From: an uncultured Eubacterium sp. | GTDB taxonomy: Bacteria; Bacillota; Clostridia; Lachnospirales; Lachnospiraceae | Assembly: GCA_958446835.1 (NCBI GenBank) | Contig: CAUCXT010000050.1 | Span: forward strand, 1 to 16,420 | DNA: 16,420 bases | Direction: 5' to 3' | Part shown: piece by piece, positions 1-7,021 of the stretch | Layout of the letters: every line of letters starts with the position of its first letter | Numbering within the stretch: the first letter of the stretch is position 1 | Notes under the pieces: model-generated | The model's input: only the letters and a program-made list of their open reading frames with translations | Told to the model about the DNA's origin: nothing | Database searches by the model: none | Translations under genes and position numbers: made by a program

Positions 1-186
1 TAAATCAAACTTAGCAGTAGGGTTGTATGAATTCTCAACAACACCGCCATTGATAATATTCTTAAGCTTAGTTCTAACGAATGGTGATCCCTTACCTGGC
101 TTAACATGCTGGAACTCGATTACCTGCCAAATTGAACCGTCCATCTGTATTGTCATGCCGTTTCTAAAATCGCCTGCTGTTACCAT
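1..186 (-). CDS. efp: Elongation factor P, N-terminal part (cut by window edge)
   Basis: EF-P binds the ribosome between the P and E sites and relieves stalling at consecutive prolines; it acts in the cytoplasm. The visible 62 codons begin MVTAGDFRNGMTIQMDG and include FQHVKPGKGSPFVRTKLKN, the typical first KOW-like domain. The PGKG loop (around residues 31-34) carries the basic residue (K32) that is modified in many bacteria. The start is the ATG at 186-184, supported by AAGGAGG at 204-198 eleven bases upstream. The gene continues past base 1, so only about a third of the usual 185 residues is seen. It has its own promoter just upstream and is separate from mazF by 119 bp. Identification is by recognition of the conserved N-terminus. 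Confidence 0.95.
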   Translation of the reverse strand, partial: MVTAGDFRNGMTIQMDGSIWQVIEFQHVKPGKGSPFVRTKLKNIINGGVVENSYNPTAKFDL

Positions 187-225
187 ATATAGGTATACCT
201 CCTTGGAATAATCAATCTTCTGTTC

Positions 226-254
226 ATTTTAATATATCTTAAAACATATTTCAA
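226..254 (-). promoter_or_regulatory. Sigma-A promoter of efp
   Basis: On the minus strand a TTGAAA -35 box (254-249) is followed after exactly 17 bases by TAAAAT (231-226), upstream of the efp ribosome site. No terminator hairpin for mazF lies between 255 and 305, so read-through from the upstream operon is also possible. The assignment rests on consensus match and spacing only. Confidence 0.65.
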
Positions 255-305
255 CTATTTTTTGAATGTATTTTGCTCTTTTTTGACTTTTTTCCTGTTT
301 GTAGC

Positions 306-653
306 CTATGTATCAAGCTCAAGACTTACTAAAAGTGCCTGATTTACCTTCTTAATTATCTCGCTGTCAAGATGGCATACCTTATCTTTCAGTCTTTTTT
401 TGTCTATCGTCCTGAGCTGTTCTAACAGAATGACCGAATCCTTGATTATATCGTATCTCGAGGAATCTATCTCCACATGTGTCGGCAGCTTGGATTTATG
501 CATCTGGCTGGTTATAGCCGCACATATTACAGTCGGGCTGTGCTTATTCCCGGTGTCATTCTGTATTATAAGCACAGGTCTTATTCCTCCCTGCTCTGAA
601 CCGATAACAGGTCTTAAATCAGCATAATATATATCCCCTCGTCTTATTATCAT
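306..653 (-). CDS. mazF: MazF/PemK-family endoribonuclease toxin, no adjacent antitoxin
   Basis: This 115-residue protein is a MazF-type (EndoA/NdoA) sequence-specific mRNA interferase. It begins MIIRRGDIYYADLRPVIGSEQGGIRPVLIIQND, the family's signature N-terminus. Arg25 (GGIRPV) and Thr48 (AAITS) fall where the catalytic Arg and Thr of Bacillus subtilis MazF lie, so the enzyme looks intact; EQLRTIDKKRL near residues 77-87 is also typical. I chose the ATG at 653-651, preceded by GGAG at 664-661; an upstream in-frame TTG at 707 would add 18 residues without a better site. It is the last gene of the minus-strand operon, 102 bp after alr, echoing alr-ndoAI-ndoA in Bacillus, but no antitoxin reading frame of useful size fits between alr and mazF. 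Confidence 0.93.
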   Translation of the reverse strand: MIIRRGDIYYADLRPVIGSEQGGIRPVLIIQNDTGNKHSPTVICAAITSQMHKSKLPTHVEIDSSRYDIIKDSVILLEQLRTIDKKRLKDKVCHLDSEIIKKVNQALLVSLELDT

Positions 654-755
654 ATATACACTCCGTCCTGTATTGCCTATTTTCAATAATTCATCAGCAC
701 TACACAATAAGTATTTCCATATTTTGCGGAAGTGTATTCAATAAAAATTCTCTTT

Positions 756-1907
756 TTAAATATATATCCTCTTAACCCTTTTATTTATATCACATACAAA
801 CTCATAGTTGAACCGTCCACACAGGTCTGCCAGCTCATCAACTGTAATCACCGCATCACCATCATGTCCGAACAGTGTCACCACATCCTCAAGCTCCACA
901 TCCGGAATGTCGGTAATGTCAACCATCAGCTGATCCATGCACACCCTGCCGACAATAGGAGCCTTAATGCCTTTTATGAGTACATAGCCTTTATTCGAAA
1001 GCTGTCTGGGATATCCGTCACCATATCCGATTGAAACCGTTGCGATACGCCTCGGTGAGTCTGCCACATATACTCCTCCGTAGCTCACCTCGTCCCCCGG
1101 CTGTATCGTCTTTATATGCACAACATGACTCTTAAGCTCCATCGCAGGGTACAGCTCAATATTATGTACAAGCTCATCCGACGGTCTTAACCCATACAAT
1201 GTGATTCCCTGACGTACCCACTCAAAGGTGCACTCAGGCATATCAATGATTGCCGCCGAATTGGAACAATGTCTATATGTAAAATCTATATTTCTCTTCT
1301 TAAGCTCATCAAGAACAAGGCAGAAATTGTCATACTGCTTCTTCGCCTTAGTCTTATCTGCCTCATCCGCCGTCGCAAAATGCATAAAAATACCATCACA
1401 TATAAGGTTTGGGAGAGCCTTTATCCTTTCTATCTCATCCACCGTCGGAATGATGTCATCATGGTGCTTTGCCGGCAAGCCAATTCTGTTCATGCCTGTA
1501 TCTATCTTTATATGGCATCTGCCGCATTTTCCCATTGCCCCCGCAAGCTCTGAGAGAGCACAAGCCTGCTTATAATCGAACATTGATAAAATTATATCAT
1601 GTTCAATCGCTGCCGCATATTCCCTCGGTGAAATATATCCAAGAACAATTATATGTGAGGTAATTCCGGCTTCACGCAGTTCAACGGCCTCATCTATTGT
1701 TGCCACGGCGAATCCTGCCGTAATATCCTTTACCGCATCCGCCACCTTAACTGCCCCATGACCATACGCATCAGTCTTGATAACCGCTATTATCCCGGTA
1801 TTTTCAGGCAGAAATTCCCTGCTTTTTAAAATATTTCTGCGTATCGCCTCTATATTCACAACAGCATACGCCCGGTTATACTCGCCTGTAAAACTATCTA
1901 AATCCAT
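756..1907 (-). CDS. alr: Alanine racemase
   Basis: This 383-residue PLP enzyme interconverts L- and D-alanine for peptidoglycan precursors in the cytoplasm. The N-terminal barrel contains AVIKTDAYGHGA with the PLP-binding lysine at K44; MNRIG supplies R141. The C-terminal domain carries the catalytic tyrosine Y276 in VSYGGVY, then IGYGDGYPR (293-301) and GRVCMDQLMVD (320-330). Length is normal for the family and all key residues are present. The ATG at 1907 is backed by GGAGG at 1923-1919. It starts 35 bp after nnr and is followed by mazF, so it is probably co-transcribed with both. Whether a second biosynthetic racemase exists elsewhere cannot be seen. Confidence 0.97.
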   Translation of the reverse strand: MDLDSFTGEYNRAYAVVNIEAIRRNILKSREFLPENTGIIAVIKTDAYGHGAVKVADAVKDITAGFAVATIDEAVELREAGITSHIIVLGYISPREYAAAIEHDIILSMFDYKQACALSELAGAMGKCGRCHIKIDTGMNRIGLPAKHHDDIIPTVDEIERIKALPNLICDGIFMHFATADEADKTKAKKQYDNFCLVLDELKKRNIDFTYRHCSNSAAIIDMPECTFEWVRQGITLYGLRPSDELVHNIELYPAMELKSHVVHIKTIQPGDEVSYGGVYVADSPRRIATVSIGYGDGYPRQLSNKGYVLIKGIKAPIVGRVCMDQLMVDITDIPDVELEDVVTLFGHDGDAVITVDELADLCGRFNYEFVCDINKRVKRIYI

Positions 1908-1942
1908 TATAAATTATGCCTCCAATTCATGTCAACGCCCGG

Positions 1943-3487
1943 TTACTTAAGCAATTCAGGTATCGAGTCAATGATGTCCCGTGCCATAACCGAATGTTCT
2001 CCAAGTCTGCCCGCCGCCGCATCACCTGCCATTGCGTGAAGCTGCACTCCGACAGCAATTCTATCAAAAAAGCTGTCCTGCCCCCACGCATTAACGGCTG
2101 CAAGAATACCTGTAAGTACATCGCCTGCACCTGCCGTAGCCATTCCCGGGTTTCCACAAGTGGTCAGAAATACCTCTCCATCGGGCGAAGCCACAACACT
2201 CACTGCATCCTTAAGCACACAGTATACCCCATATCGCCTTGCAAATTCAAGTGCATAATGTCGGATATCTGCTGCTATTTCCTTAATGCTGTCTCCCGTC
2301 AGCCTGCTCATTTCACCCACATGCGGTGTGATAACAAGCGGAAAAGCCCTGTCTCCTGCCCATCTCTTTCCCAACCATTCATCTGTGTTCTCCGATATAA
2401 TATTAAGGGCATCTGCATCGGCAATAACCGGAACCGCAGCATGTGAAAGTACATAGGCTGTAACTTTTTTTGACAGCTCACTTACCGCCATTCCCGGTCC
2501 GATGACAACCACACTTGCAGTCTTAAGCGCACTCTCCAAAACCGCCTCCGGCTCTTCACCGTAGCTCTTTACTATAGCCTCCGGAAGCATCGATTTAAGA
2601 TAAGCGTCAACCGATTCATGCGTGAGCACCGTCACAACGCCTGCGCCTGTGCGGTATGCCGCAAGTCCCGACATAAATGCCGCGCCTGTCATATCCTTAG
2701 AGCCGGCTATTATAAGCGGTTTCCCATAATTTCCCTTGTTGCTTCTTGCAGGGCGTTTTAGGATATAATTTCCAAAATCCGTACTGTTCTCAAAATATAA
2801 AGCACTCACGCCTGTGCCCTGCGTTTTTGCATATTCCGCAAAATCAAACGGAAGAAATCCTATGTTCTCAACGTGTAATTCGCCAGTGAAGCTTTTTCCC
2901 GGGAAAAGCATCTCTCCAAGCTTGGCATATCCGAATGTGACTGTAATATCAGCGTGTACAGCATCACCCATTACCTGTCCATTGGCTGAATTGATTCCCG
3001 ACGGAATATCAACGCTCACCACTTTTTTCCCCGATGTATTGATAAGCTCTACCACACTCCTGTATGCACCTTCGATATCCCTTGAAAGTCCGATACCGAA
3101 CAGAGCATCCACAATTACAGTATATTCATCAAAAAATTTTCCGTGTATGTCCTCTCCAAAAAAATATACCGGAATATTCAAATGCTTTACCAGCCTGAGC
3201 TGGACATTAAATTCCGGTGTGGCATGCTCTAAGTTTCCAATTAAAAGTACATGACATTCTTTTCCATCCATGGCTAACATTCTGGCAACAGCAAGACCAT
3301 CAGCTCCATTATTTCCCATGGAACATACCAAAAGGGCACACGTTCCGCCCTCCGTCCCCATAAGCTCAGCAGTATATTCTGCTGTCTTCATCGCTGCCCT
3401 CTCCATAAGCACAAGCGATGGCATACCATTTTCTATAGAATAACTGTCTATTCTCTTTGCCAATACTCCATCAATTGCTCTTTTCAT
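1943..3487 (-). CDS. nnr: Bifunctional NAD(P)H-hydrate epimerase / ADP-dependent NAD(P)H-hydrate dehydratase
   Basis: This 514-residue fusion repairs NADHX and NADPHX, the hydrated damage products of nicotinamide cofactors. Residues 1 to about 225 form the YjeF_N epimerase domain, with MGNNGADGLAVARML (57-71), VDALFGIGL (126-134) and VSVDIPSGIN (157-165). Residues 240-514 form the ribokinase-like dehydratase, with KGNYGKPLIIAGS (251-263), VIGPGM (328-333), ADADALN (356-362), TPHVGEM (387-393) and GNPGMATAGAGDVLTG (445-460), whose Asp456 is the usual catalytic residue. The ATG at 3487 has GGAGG at 3498-3494 and overlaps the end of the preceding gene by 17 bp, suggesting translational coupling. 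The symbol nnr follows common usage; yjeF is a synonym. Confidence 0.96.
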   Translation of the reverse strand: MKRAIDGVLAKRIDSYSIENGMPSLVLMERAAMKTAEYTAELMGTEGGTCALLVCSMGNNGADGLAVARMLAMDGKECHVLLIGNLEHATPEFNVQLRLVKHLNIPVYFFGEDIHGKFFDEYTVIVDALFGIGLSRDIEGAYRSVVELINTSGKKVVSVDIPSGINSANGQVMGDAVHADITVTFGYAKLGEMLFPGKSFTGELHVENIGFLPFDFAEYAKTQGTGVSALYFENSTDFGNYILKRPARSNKGNYGKPLIIAGSKDMTGAAFMSGLAAYRTGAGVVTVLTHESVDAYLKSMLPEAIVKSYGEEPEAVLESALKTASVVVIGPGMAVSELSKKVTAYVLSHAAVPVIADADALNIISENTDEWLGKRWAGDRAFPLVITPHVGEMSRLTGDSIKEIAADIRHYALEFARRYGVYCVLKDAVSVVASPDGEVFLTTCGNPGMATAGAGDVLTGILAAVNAWGQDSFFDRIAVGVQLHAMAGDAAAGRLGEHSVMARDIIDSIPELLK

Positions 3488-4106
3488 CGAATGCCTCCAT
3501 CACTCCCGCGCCTAACATTCCATGCAGATATGTATAGATTTCCTCATTCGTTATCTCTTTATCCTGCTTTAACACTACCCTTTCCTTGAGCTTCTCTCTC
3601 ATCTGTTCAATCCACTGCTCAAGCATATCTATATCCTGCTTATTCTGATTGATTCTCTGATAGCATACCCTCACACTCTCAAAAATCAGTGCGCTGTTAG
3701 CCTCCTTTATCTTGTCTGGAAGCTCATCTATCTCACGTTCAAGATTATCCTGCTTCTGTCTCGCCTCAACTATAAGTCTCTGGCTTGTTGCCTGCTTCTT
3801 AAGACGCTTATTCTCAGGAATAGAAGTATCCTCCGCCGTGTCAAGTACACTCTGTGTCAGCTTATCGCGCACTACCTTTATATCCTTTAGGTCAGTATTG
3901 ACCTTTCCCTGTCTCTTTAAAAGCTCCTTAAGTTCATTCTCAAGCTTCTTTATCAGAGGCGTTTTTTCACTGTCCGGGAACAGCCGCAGCCACCTCTCAT
4001 CTAAGCATGCTATCGGAATATTCTTCTTCTTTAAAAGCTCCCATATACGCATCTCCTGTGGTGTCATCTGTTCTTTTTTCTGTTCTGTTTTACCAAACCT
4101 GCCCAT
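3471..4106 (-). CDS. Uncharacterised coiled-coil protein upstream of nnr
   Basis: I do not recognise a named family for this 211-residue protein. It is highly charged (rich in Lys, Glu, Asp and Gln), has no signal peptide or membrane segment, and is mostly predicted helix. A short N-terminal part (TPQEMRIWELLKKKNIP, about 15-31) is followed by heptad-like coiled coil from about residue 50 to 175, and a C-terminal segment ending NEEIYTYLHGMLGAGVMEAF. It overlaps nnr by 17 bp, so it is almost certainly expressed with the NAD(P)HX-repair, racemase and MazF genes as the first gene of the operon. The ATG at 4106 has GAGGG about a dozen bases upstream. The reading frame is long and well placed, so I trust it as a gene, but no function is claimed. 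Confidence 0.85.
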   Translation of the reverse strand: MGRFGKTEQKKEQMTPQEMRIWELLKKKNIPIACLDERWLRLFPDSEKTPLIKKLENELKELLKRQGKVNTDLKDIKVVRDKLTQSVLDTAEDTSIPENKRLKKQATSQRLIVEARQKQDNLEREIDELPDKIKEANSALIFESVRVCYQRINQNKQDIDMLEQWIEQMREKLKERVVLKQDKEITNEEIYTYLHGMLGAGVMEAFDEKSN

Positions 4107-4184
4107 ACAAAGCCGCCCTCTTCATAATTTAAAGCAGACACTTTAATTACTTTTCTTGTCCGCTTCATCTTAAATATTAATCTG

Positions 4185-4214
4185 ATATTACCACAAACAT
4201 GATACTGTCCGCAA
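4185..4214 (-). promoter_or_regulatory. Weak candidate promoter for the coiled-coil-nnr-alr-mazF operon
   Basis: On the minus strand TTGCGG (4214-4209) lies 18 bases before TAATAT (4190-4185), which is preceded by TGG, as in an extended -10. Both boxes match the consensus only partly (3/6 and 4/6). It is proposed because the operon lies directly after the rex terminator and needs its own start. Confidence 0.3.
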
Positions 4215-4217
4215 CAC

Positions 4218-4248
4218 AAAAAAGCAGACCATGCAATGCACAGTCCGC
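4218..4248 (-). terminator. Rho-independent terminator of rex
   Basis: On the minus strand an 11-pair stem, GCGGACTGTGC paired with GCATGGTCTGC with three wobble pairs and an ATT loop, is followed at once by six T residues. It begins 39 bp after the rex stop codon and separates rex from the next operon. Confidence 0.88.
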
Positions 4249-4287
4249 CATTTCATTTCCTATCTGCAGATACTAAAATACGCCTGA

Positions 4288-4920
4288 TTACTTTTCCTTG
4301 CGTGCCAATCTGTATGACAACTGCATAAGGCTCTCCGACAAATGTACATTCTCGACAACAACGTCATCATTGAGCGCCAGATCAGTATGTGCAAAATTCC
4401 ATATTGCCTTAACTCCAGCCGCAGCAGCCTCCGCCGCAACCTCAGTTGCGCTGGTCTTTGGAATTGTAAGTGCAGCGATATCAATATTCTCCTTCTTGAC
4501 AAACTCCGGCATGTCCTCAAGGTTCATAACCTCTATACCTCGTACCGTCATTCCGACAAGCTTCGGATTGATATCAAAAATTCCCTTTACAACAAAGCCT
4601 CTCTTCTCAAACGCAGAGTAGTTGGCAATCGCCTGACCAAGATTACCAGCACCTATGATAATCATATTATGCTTCTTGTCTATACCAAGAATCTTGGCAA
4701 TCTCTGCGTGGAGATACTTCACATTGTAACCATAGCCCTGCTGTCCAAAACCGCCAAAATTGTTAAGATCCTGACGAATCTGGGACGCCGTAACCTTCAT
4801 TCTCTCGCTCAGCTCGTTAGAGGATATACGCTCAACACCGCTGTCGATAAGTTCCTCCAAATATCTATAATATCGAGGGAGACGCCTTATAACGGCGGTA
4901 GAAATCTCTCTTTCGTTCAT
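4288..4920 (-). CDS. rex: Redox-sensing transcriptional repressor Rex
   Basis: Rex is a homodimeric repressor that senses the NADH/NAD+ ratio and controls fermentative and respiratory genes. The 210-residue protein has the N-terminal winged helix (about 1-80; AVIRRLPRYYRYLEEL, then the recognition region TASQIRQDLNNFG at 44-56, then GQQGYGYNV). This is followed by a Rossmann domain with MIIIGAGNLGQAIANY (86-101) and a C-terminal swapped helix (NVHLSESLMQLSYRLA). Length and motifs are standard. The ATG at 4920 follows a GAGGTG ribosome site. Upstream it has a near-perfect promoter overlapped by a Rex-like operator, so autorepression is likely. In B. subtilis rex also lies near ydiF, as here. 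Confidence 0.97.
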   Translation of the reverse strand: MNEREISTAVIRRLPRYYRYLEELIDSGVERISSNELSERMKVTASQIRQDLNNFGGFGQQGYGYNVKYLHAEIAKILGIDKKHNMIIIGAGNLGQAIANYSAFEKRGFVVKGIFDINPKLVGMTVRGIEVMNLEDMPEFVKKENIDIAALTIPKTSATEVAAEAAAAGVKAIWNFAHTDLALNDDVVVENVHLSESLMQLSYRLARKEK

Positions 4921-4970
4921 TGGAACACCTCATATAATATATAATAATATTACAACATTTAACATTATCT

Positions 4971-4999
4971 ATTATATTCGCTTGTTAAAAAAAAGTCAA
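4971..4999 (-). promoter_or_regulatory. Sigma-A promoter of rex
   Basis: On the minus strand TTGACT (4999-4994) is separated by exactly 17 bases from a perfect TATAAT (4976-4971). This is one of the best promoter matches in the window. The spacer contains the right arm of the Rex-like operator, described separately. Confidence 0.85.
4982..4999 (-). promoter_or_regulatory. Putative Rex operator overlapping the rex promoter
   Basis: The minus strand reads TTGACTTTTTTTTAACAA. Against the known Rex consensus TTGTTAA-N4-TTAACAA the right arm matches 7/7 and the left arm 3/7, including the outer TTG; the full 18-bp spacing TTG-N12-CAA is kept. It covers the -35 box and most of the spacer, so bound Rex would block RNA polymerase. 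Assignment is by eye from the published consensus and its position in front of rex. Confidence 0.6.
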
Positions 5000-5026
5000 T
5001 TAAAATCGTATAAATTACTTAGCAGG

Positions 5027-6931
5027 TTATTCTTCAGCGGAAAGTGTTTCCCAATCCTCATATAATTTTTCCAGCCTTTTCTCTATCTCCTGCTTTCTCT
5101 CATTCAATTTCATTAGCTGCTTTACATCTGAATACACCTCAGGAAGTGCAAGCTGTTCGTCAAGCTCAGAATTTTCCGCCTCCAACAGCTCAATATTCTT
5201 CTCAATCTTCGCGATATCGTTCTGTCTCTTTCTTAGCTTTGCCTGTTCTTCCTTCTGAGCCTTCCAGTCATCCTTCACGGCGGTGTTCTTTTCACTGCTT
5301 ACCTGCTTGACCTCCTTAGGCGCAAGGATGTCCCTCTTCTCAAGGTAATAGTCATAGTTTCCGATGTAGTTGGTCACTGTGTTGGCGGACAGCTCTATAA
5401 TTCTGCTCGCAGTCTTGTTAATAAAATATCTATCATGTGATACATAAAGCACTGTTCCGGTATACCTGTTAAGTGCAGACTCAAGAATCTCCTTCGACAT
5501 AATATCAAGATGGTTCGTCGGCTCATCGAGTATAAGGAAATTGGCATTTGACAGCATGAGTTTTGCAAGTGACACTCTTCCTCTCTCTCCACCGCTTAAG
5601 TCTGATATCTTCTTAAAGACATCATCTCCTGTGAATAAGAAGCATGCCAGCATATTCCTTATCTGCGTGTTGGTCATGTCCGGGTACGCATCACCTATCT
5701 CATCGAATGCCGTCTTGTCCATGTGAAGCACATTGTGCTCCTGATCATAATAGCCTATCTCGACATTCGCTCCAAGCTTAACTTTGCCTGCATCTGCATC
5801 AATTATATGATTTATTATCTTAAGGATGGTAGTCTTACCTGTTCCGTTGTTTCCAATCAGTGCAACCTTCTCACCTTTTTTTATCTCAAAGCTCACATTG
5901 TCAAAAAGCCTGTTCTCACCAAACGCCTTTGAAAGCCCTTCCACACTCAGTACATCATTGCCGCTCTCCTTCGCAGGCTCCAATTTAAAATGCATTGTCT
6001 CCTGCTCGGTAATAGGCTTATCTATAACCTCAATCTTATCAAGCAGCTTTTCACGGCTCTCGGCGCGCTTTATGGATTTCTCCCTGTTAAAGGACTTTAG
6101 CTTGGCGATAACCTCCTCCTGGTGCTTTATATCGCGCTGCTGGTTGTAGTATTCCTTGAGCTTTGCATCCATGAGCTGCTTTTTCTTGGCGGCATAGTCG
6201 GAATAGTTGCCCGAAAATACACTGACAACACCCCTCTCAACCTCGATGACCTTGGTCACAACCTTATCAAGAAAATAACGGTCATGTGCAACTATAATCA
6301 CACTTCCATCGTAGTTCACAAGATAATTTTCAAGCCATGCTATCGAATTCATATCAAGATGGTTCGTAGGCTCATCAAGCATGATTATATCCGGCTTCGA
6401 CAGCAGCAGGCGTCCAAGCGCAACGCGTGTCTTCTGGCCGCCCGAAAGAGTGTTCATCTTTTTGTCAAAATCGCTCTCCTCAAAGCCAAGACCCTTGAGG
6501 ACACCCACAACCTCACTCTTGTAGGCATATCCGTTCTGAAGCTCGAACTGGTGCGTGCTCTTAGAATAAGTCTCCATTACAGCCTCAAGCTCAGCGCCCT
6601 CCTTGCTGTGCATCTCAAGCTCAAGTCGGCGTATCTTCTGCTCAAGCTCTATGATATCCTTTTTCACACTCATAAGCTCATCATAGATGGTATTGTCGCC
6701 GGAAAGATTCTGGTGCTGTGCAAGGTAGCCTATCGTCCTGTCCTTGGCTATTATGACTTCACCGCTGTCCGCCTGATACTCTCCCATGATAATGCGCAGG
6801 AGAGTGGTCTTTCCCGCGCCATTGATACCTACTATAGCCGCCTTTTCACGCTCTTCTATATGAAAAGTGGCATTTTTTATAATCTCATCTATACCGAATG
6901 ACTTCGATATATTGTTACATGCTAAAACCAT
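5027..6931 (-). CDS. ydiF: ABC-F family ATPase (YdiF/Uup-like ribosome-associated protein)
   Basis: This 634-residue protein has two ABC domains and no membrane segments, the mark of ABC-F translation factors that act on stalled ribosomes. Domain 1 has GINGAGKTT (35-43), LSGGQ (162-166) and DEPTNHLD (186-193). A basic helical linker at about 245-310 is the tRNA-contacting region. Domain 2 has GNNGTGKTT (360-368), LSGGE (445-449) and DEPTNHLD (469-476). Residues about 545-634 form a charged C-terminal coiled coil, as in YdiF and Uup. Both catalytic sites look intact. The ATG at 6931 is preceded by GGGAG at 6944-6940, next to an imperfect hairpin. The subgroup call rests on the C-terminal extension and the proximity to rex; a resistance-type ABC-F is less likely. 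Confidence 0.93.
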   Translation of the reverse strand: MVLACNNISKSFGIDEIIKNATFHIEEREKAAIVGINGAGKTTLLRIIMGEYQADSGEVIIAKDRTIGYLAQHQNLSGDNTIYDELMSVKKDIIELEQKIRRLELEMHSKEGAELEAVMETYSKSTHQFELQNGYAYKSEVVGVLKGLGFEESDFDKKMNTLSGGQKTRVALGRLLLSKPDIIMLDEPTNHLDMNSIAWLENYLVNYDGSVIIVAHDRYFLDKVVTKVIEVERGVVSVFSGNYSDYAAKKKQLMDAKLKEYYNQQRDIKHQEEVIAKLKSFNREKSIKRAESREKLLDKIEVIDKPITEQETMHFKLEPAKESGNDVLSVEGLSKAFGENRLFDNVSFEIKKGEKVALIGNNGTGKTTILKIINHIIDADAGKVKLGANVEIGYYDQEHNVLHMDKTAFDEIGDAYPDMTNTQIRNMLACFLFTGDDVFKKISDLSGGERGRVSLAKLMLSNANFLILDEPTNHLDIMSKEILESALNRYTGTVLYVSHDRYFINKTASRIIELSANTVTNYIGNYDYYLEKRDILAPKEVKQVSSEKNTAVKDDWKAQKEEQAKLRKRQNDIAKIEKNIELLEAENSELDEQLALPEVYSDVKQLMKLNERKQEIEKRLEKLYEDWETLSAEE

Positions 6932-6945
6932 ATTTTACACTCCCT

Positions 6946-6975
6946 GCATACTGCAAGCATTGCCCGCAGTACTGC
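6946..6975 (-). promoter_or_regulatory. Imperfect hairpin next to the ABC-F ribosome site
   Basis: On the minus strand GCAGTACTGC pairs with GCAGTATGC (nine pairs with one bulged G and an 11-base loop), ending one base before the GGGAG ribosome site at 6944-6940. It lacks a T tract, so it is not a terminator. It could influence translation start or RNA stability; that role is speculative. Confidence 0.35.
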
Positions 6976-6987
6976 CACCAATAAATA

Positions 6988-7010
6988 GTCTGAAGGTTTC
7001 ACCTTCAAAC
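6988..7010 (-). terminator. Possible weak terminator after the GH28-like gene
   Basis: On the minus strand GTTTGAAGGT and ACCTTCAGAC form a 10-pair stem (one wobble) with a GAA loop, twelve bases after the stop codon at 7022. The tract that follows, TATTTATTGG, is only moderately T-rich, so termination may be partial and some transcripts may continue into the ABC-F gene. Confidence 0.45.
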
Positions 7011-7021
7011 CTCATCACTTA

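Noticed and set aside
654..707. Longer MazF start at the TTG at 707, adding 18 residues
   Set aside because: The extension starts with TTG, is unlike the family N-terminus and covers the GGAG site that serves the ATG at 653.
1916..2446. Plus-strand frame of 176 codons opposite nnr
   Set aside because: It lies wholly inside the well-supported nnr gene, is rich in Cys, Arg and His in a non-protein-like way, and has no ribosome site.
6122..6901. Plus-strand frame of 259 codons opposite the ABC-F gene
   Set aside because: It is a shadow of a strongly conserved two-domain ATPase gene; its composition resembles no known family.
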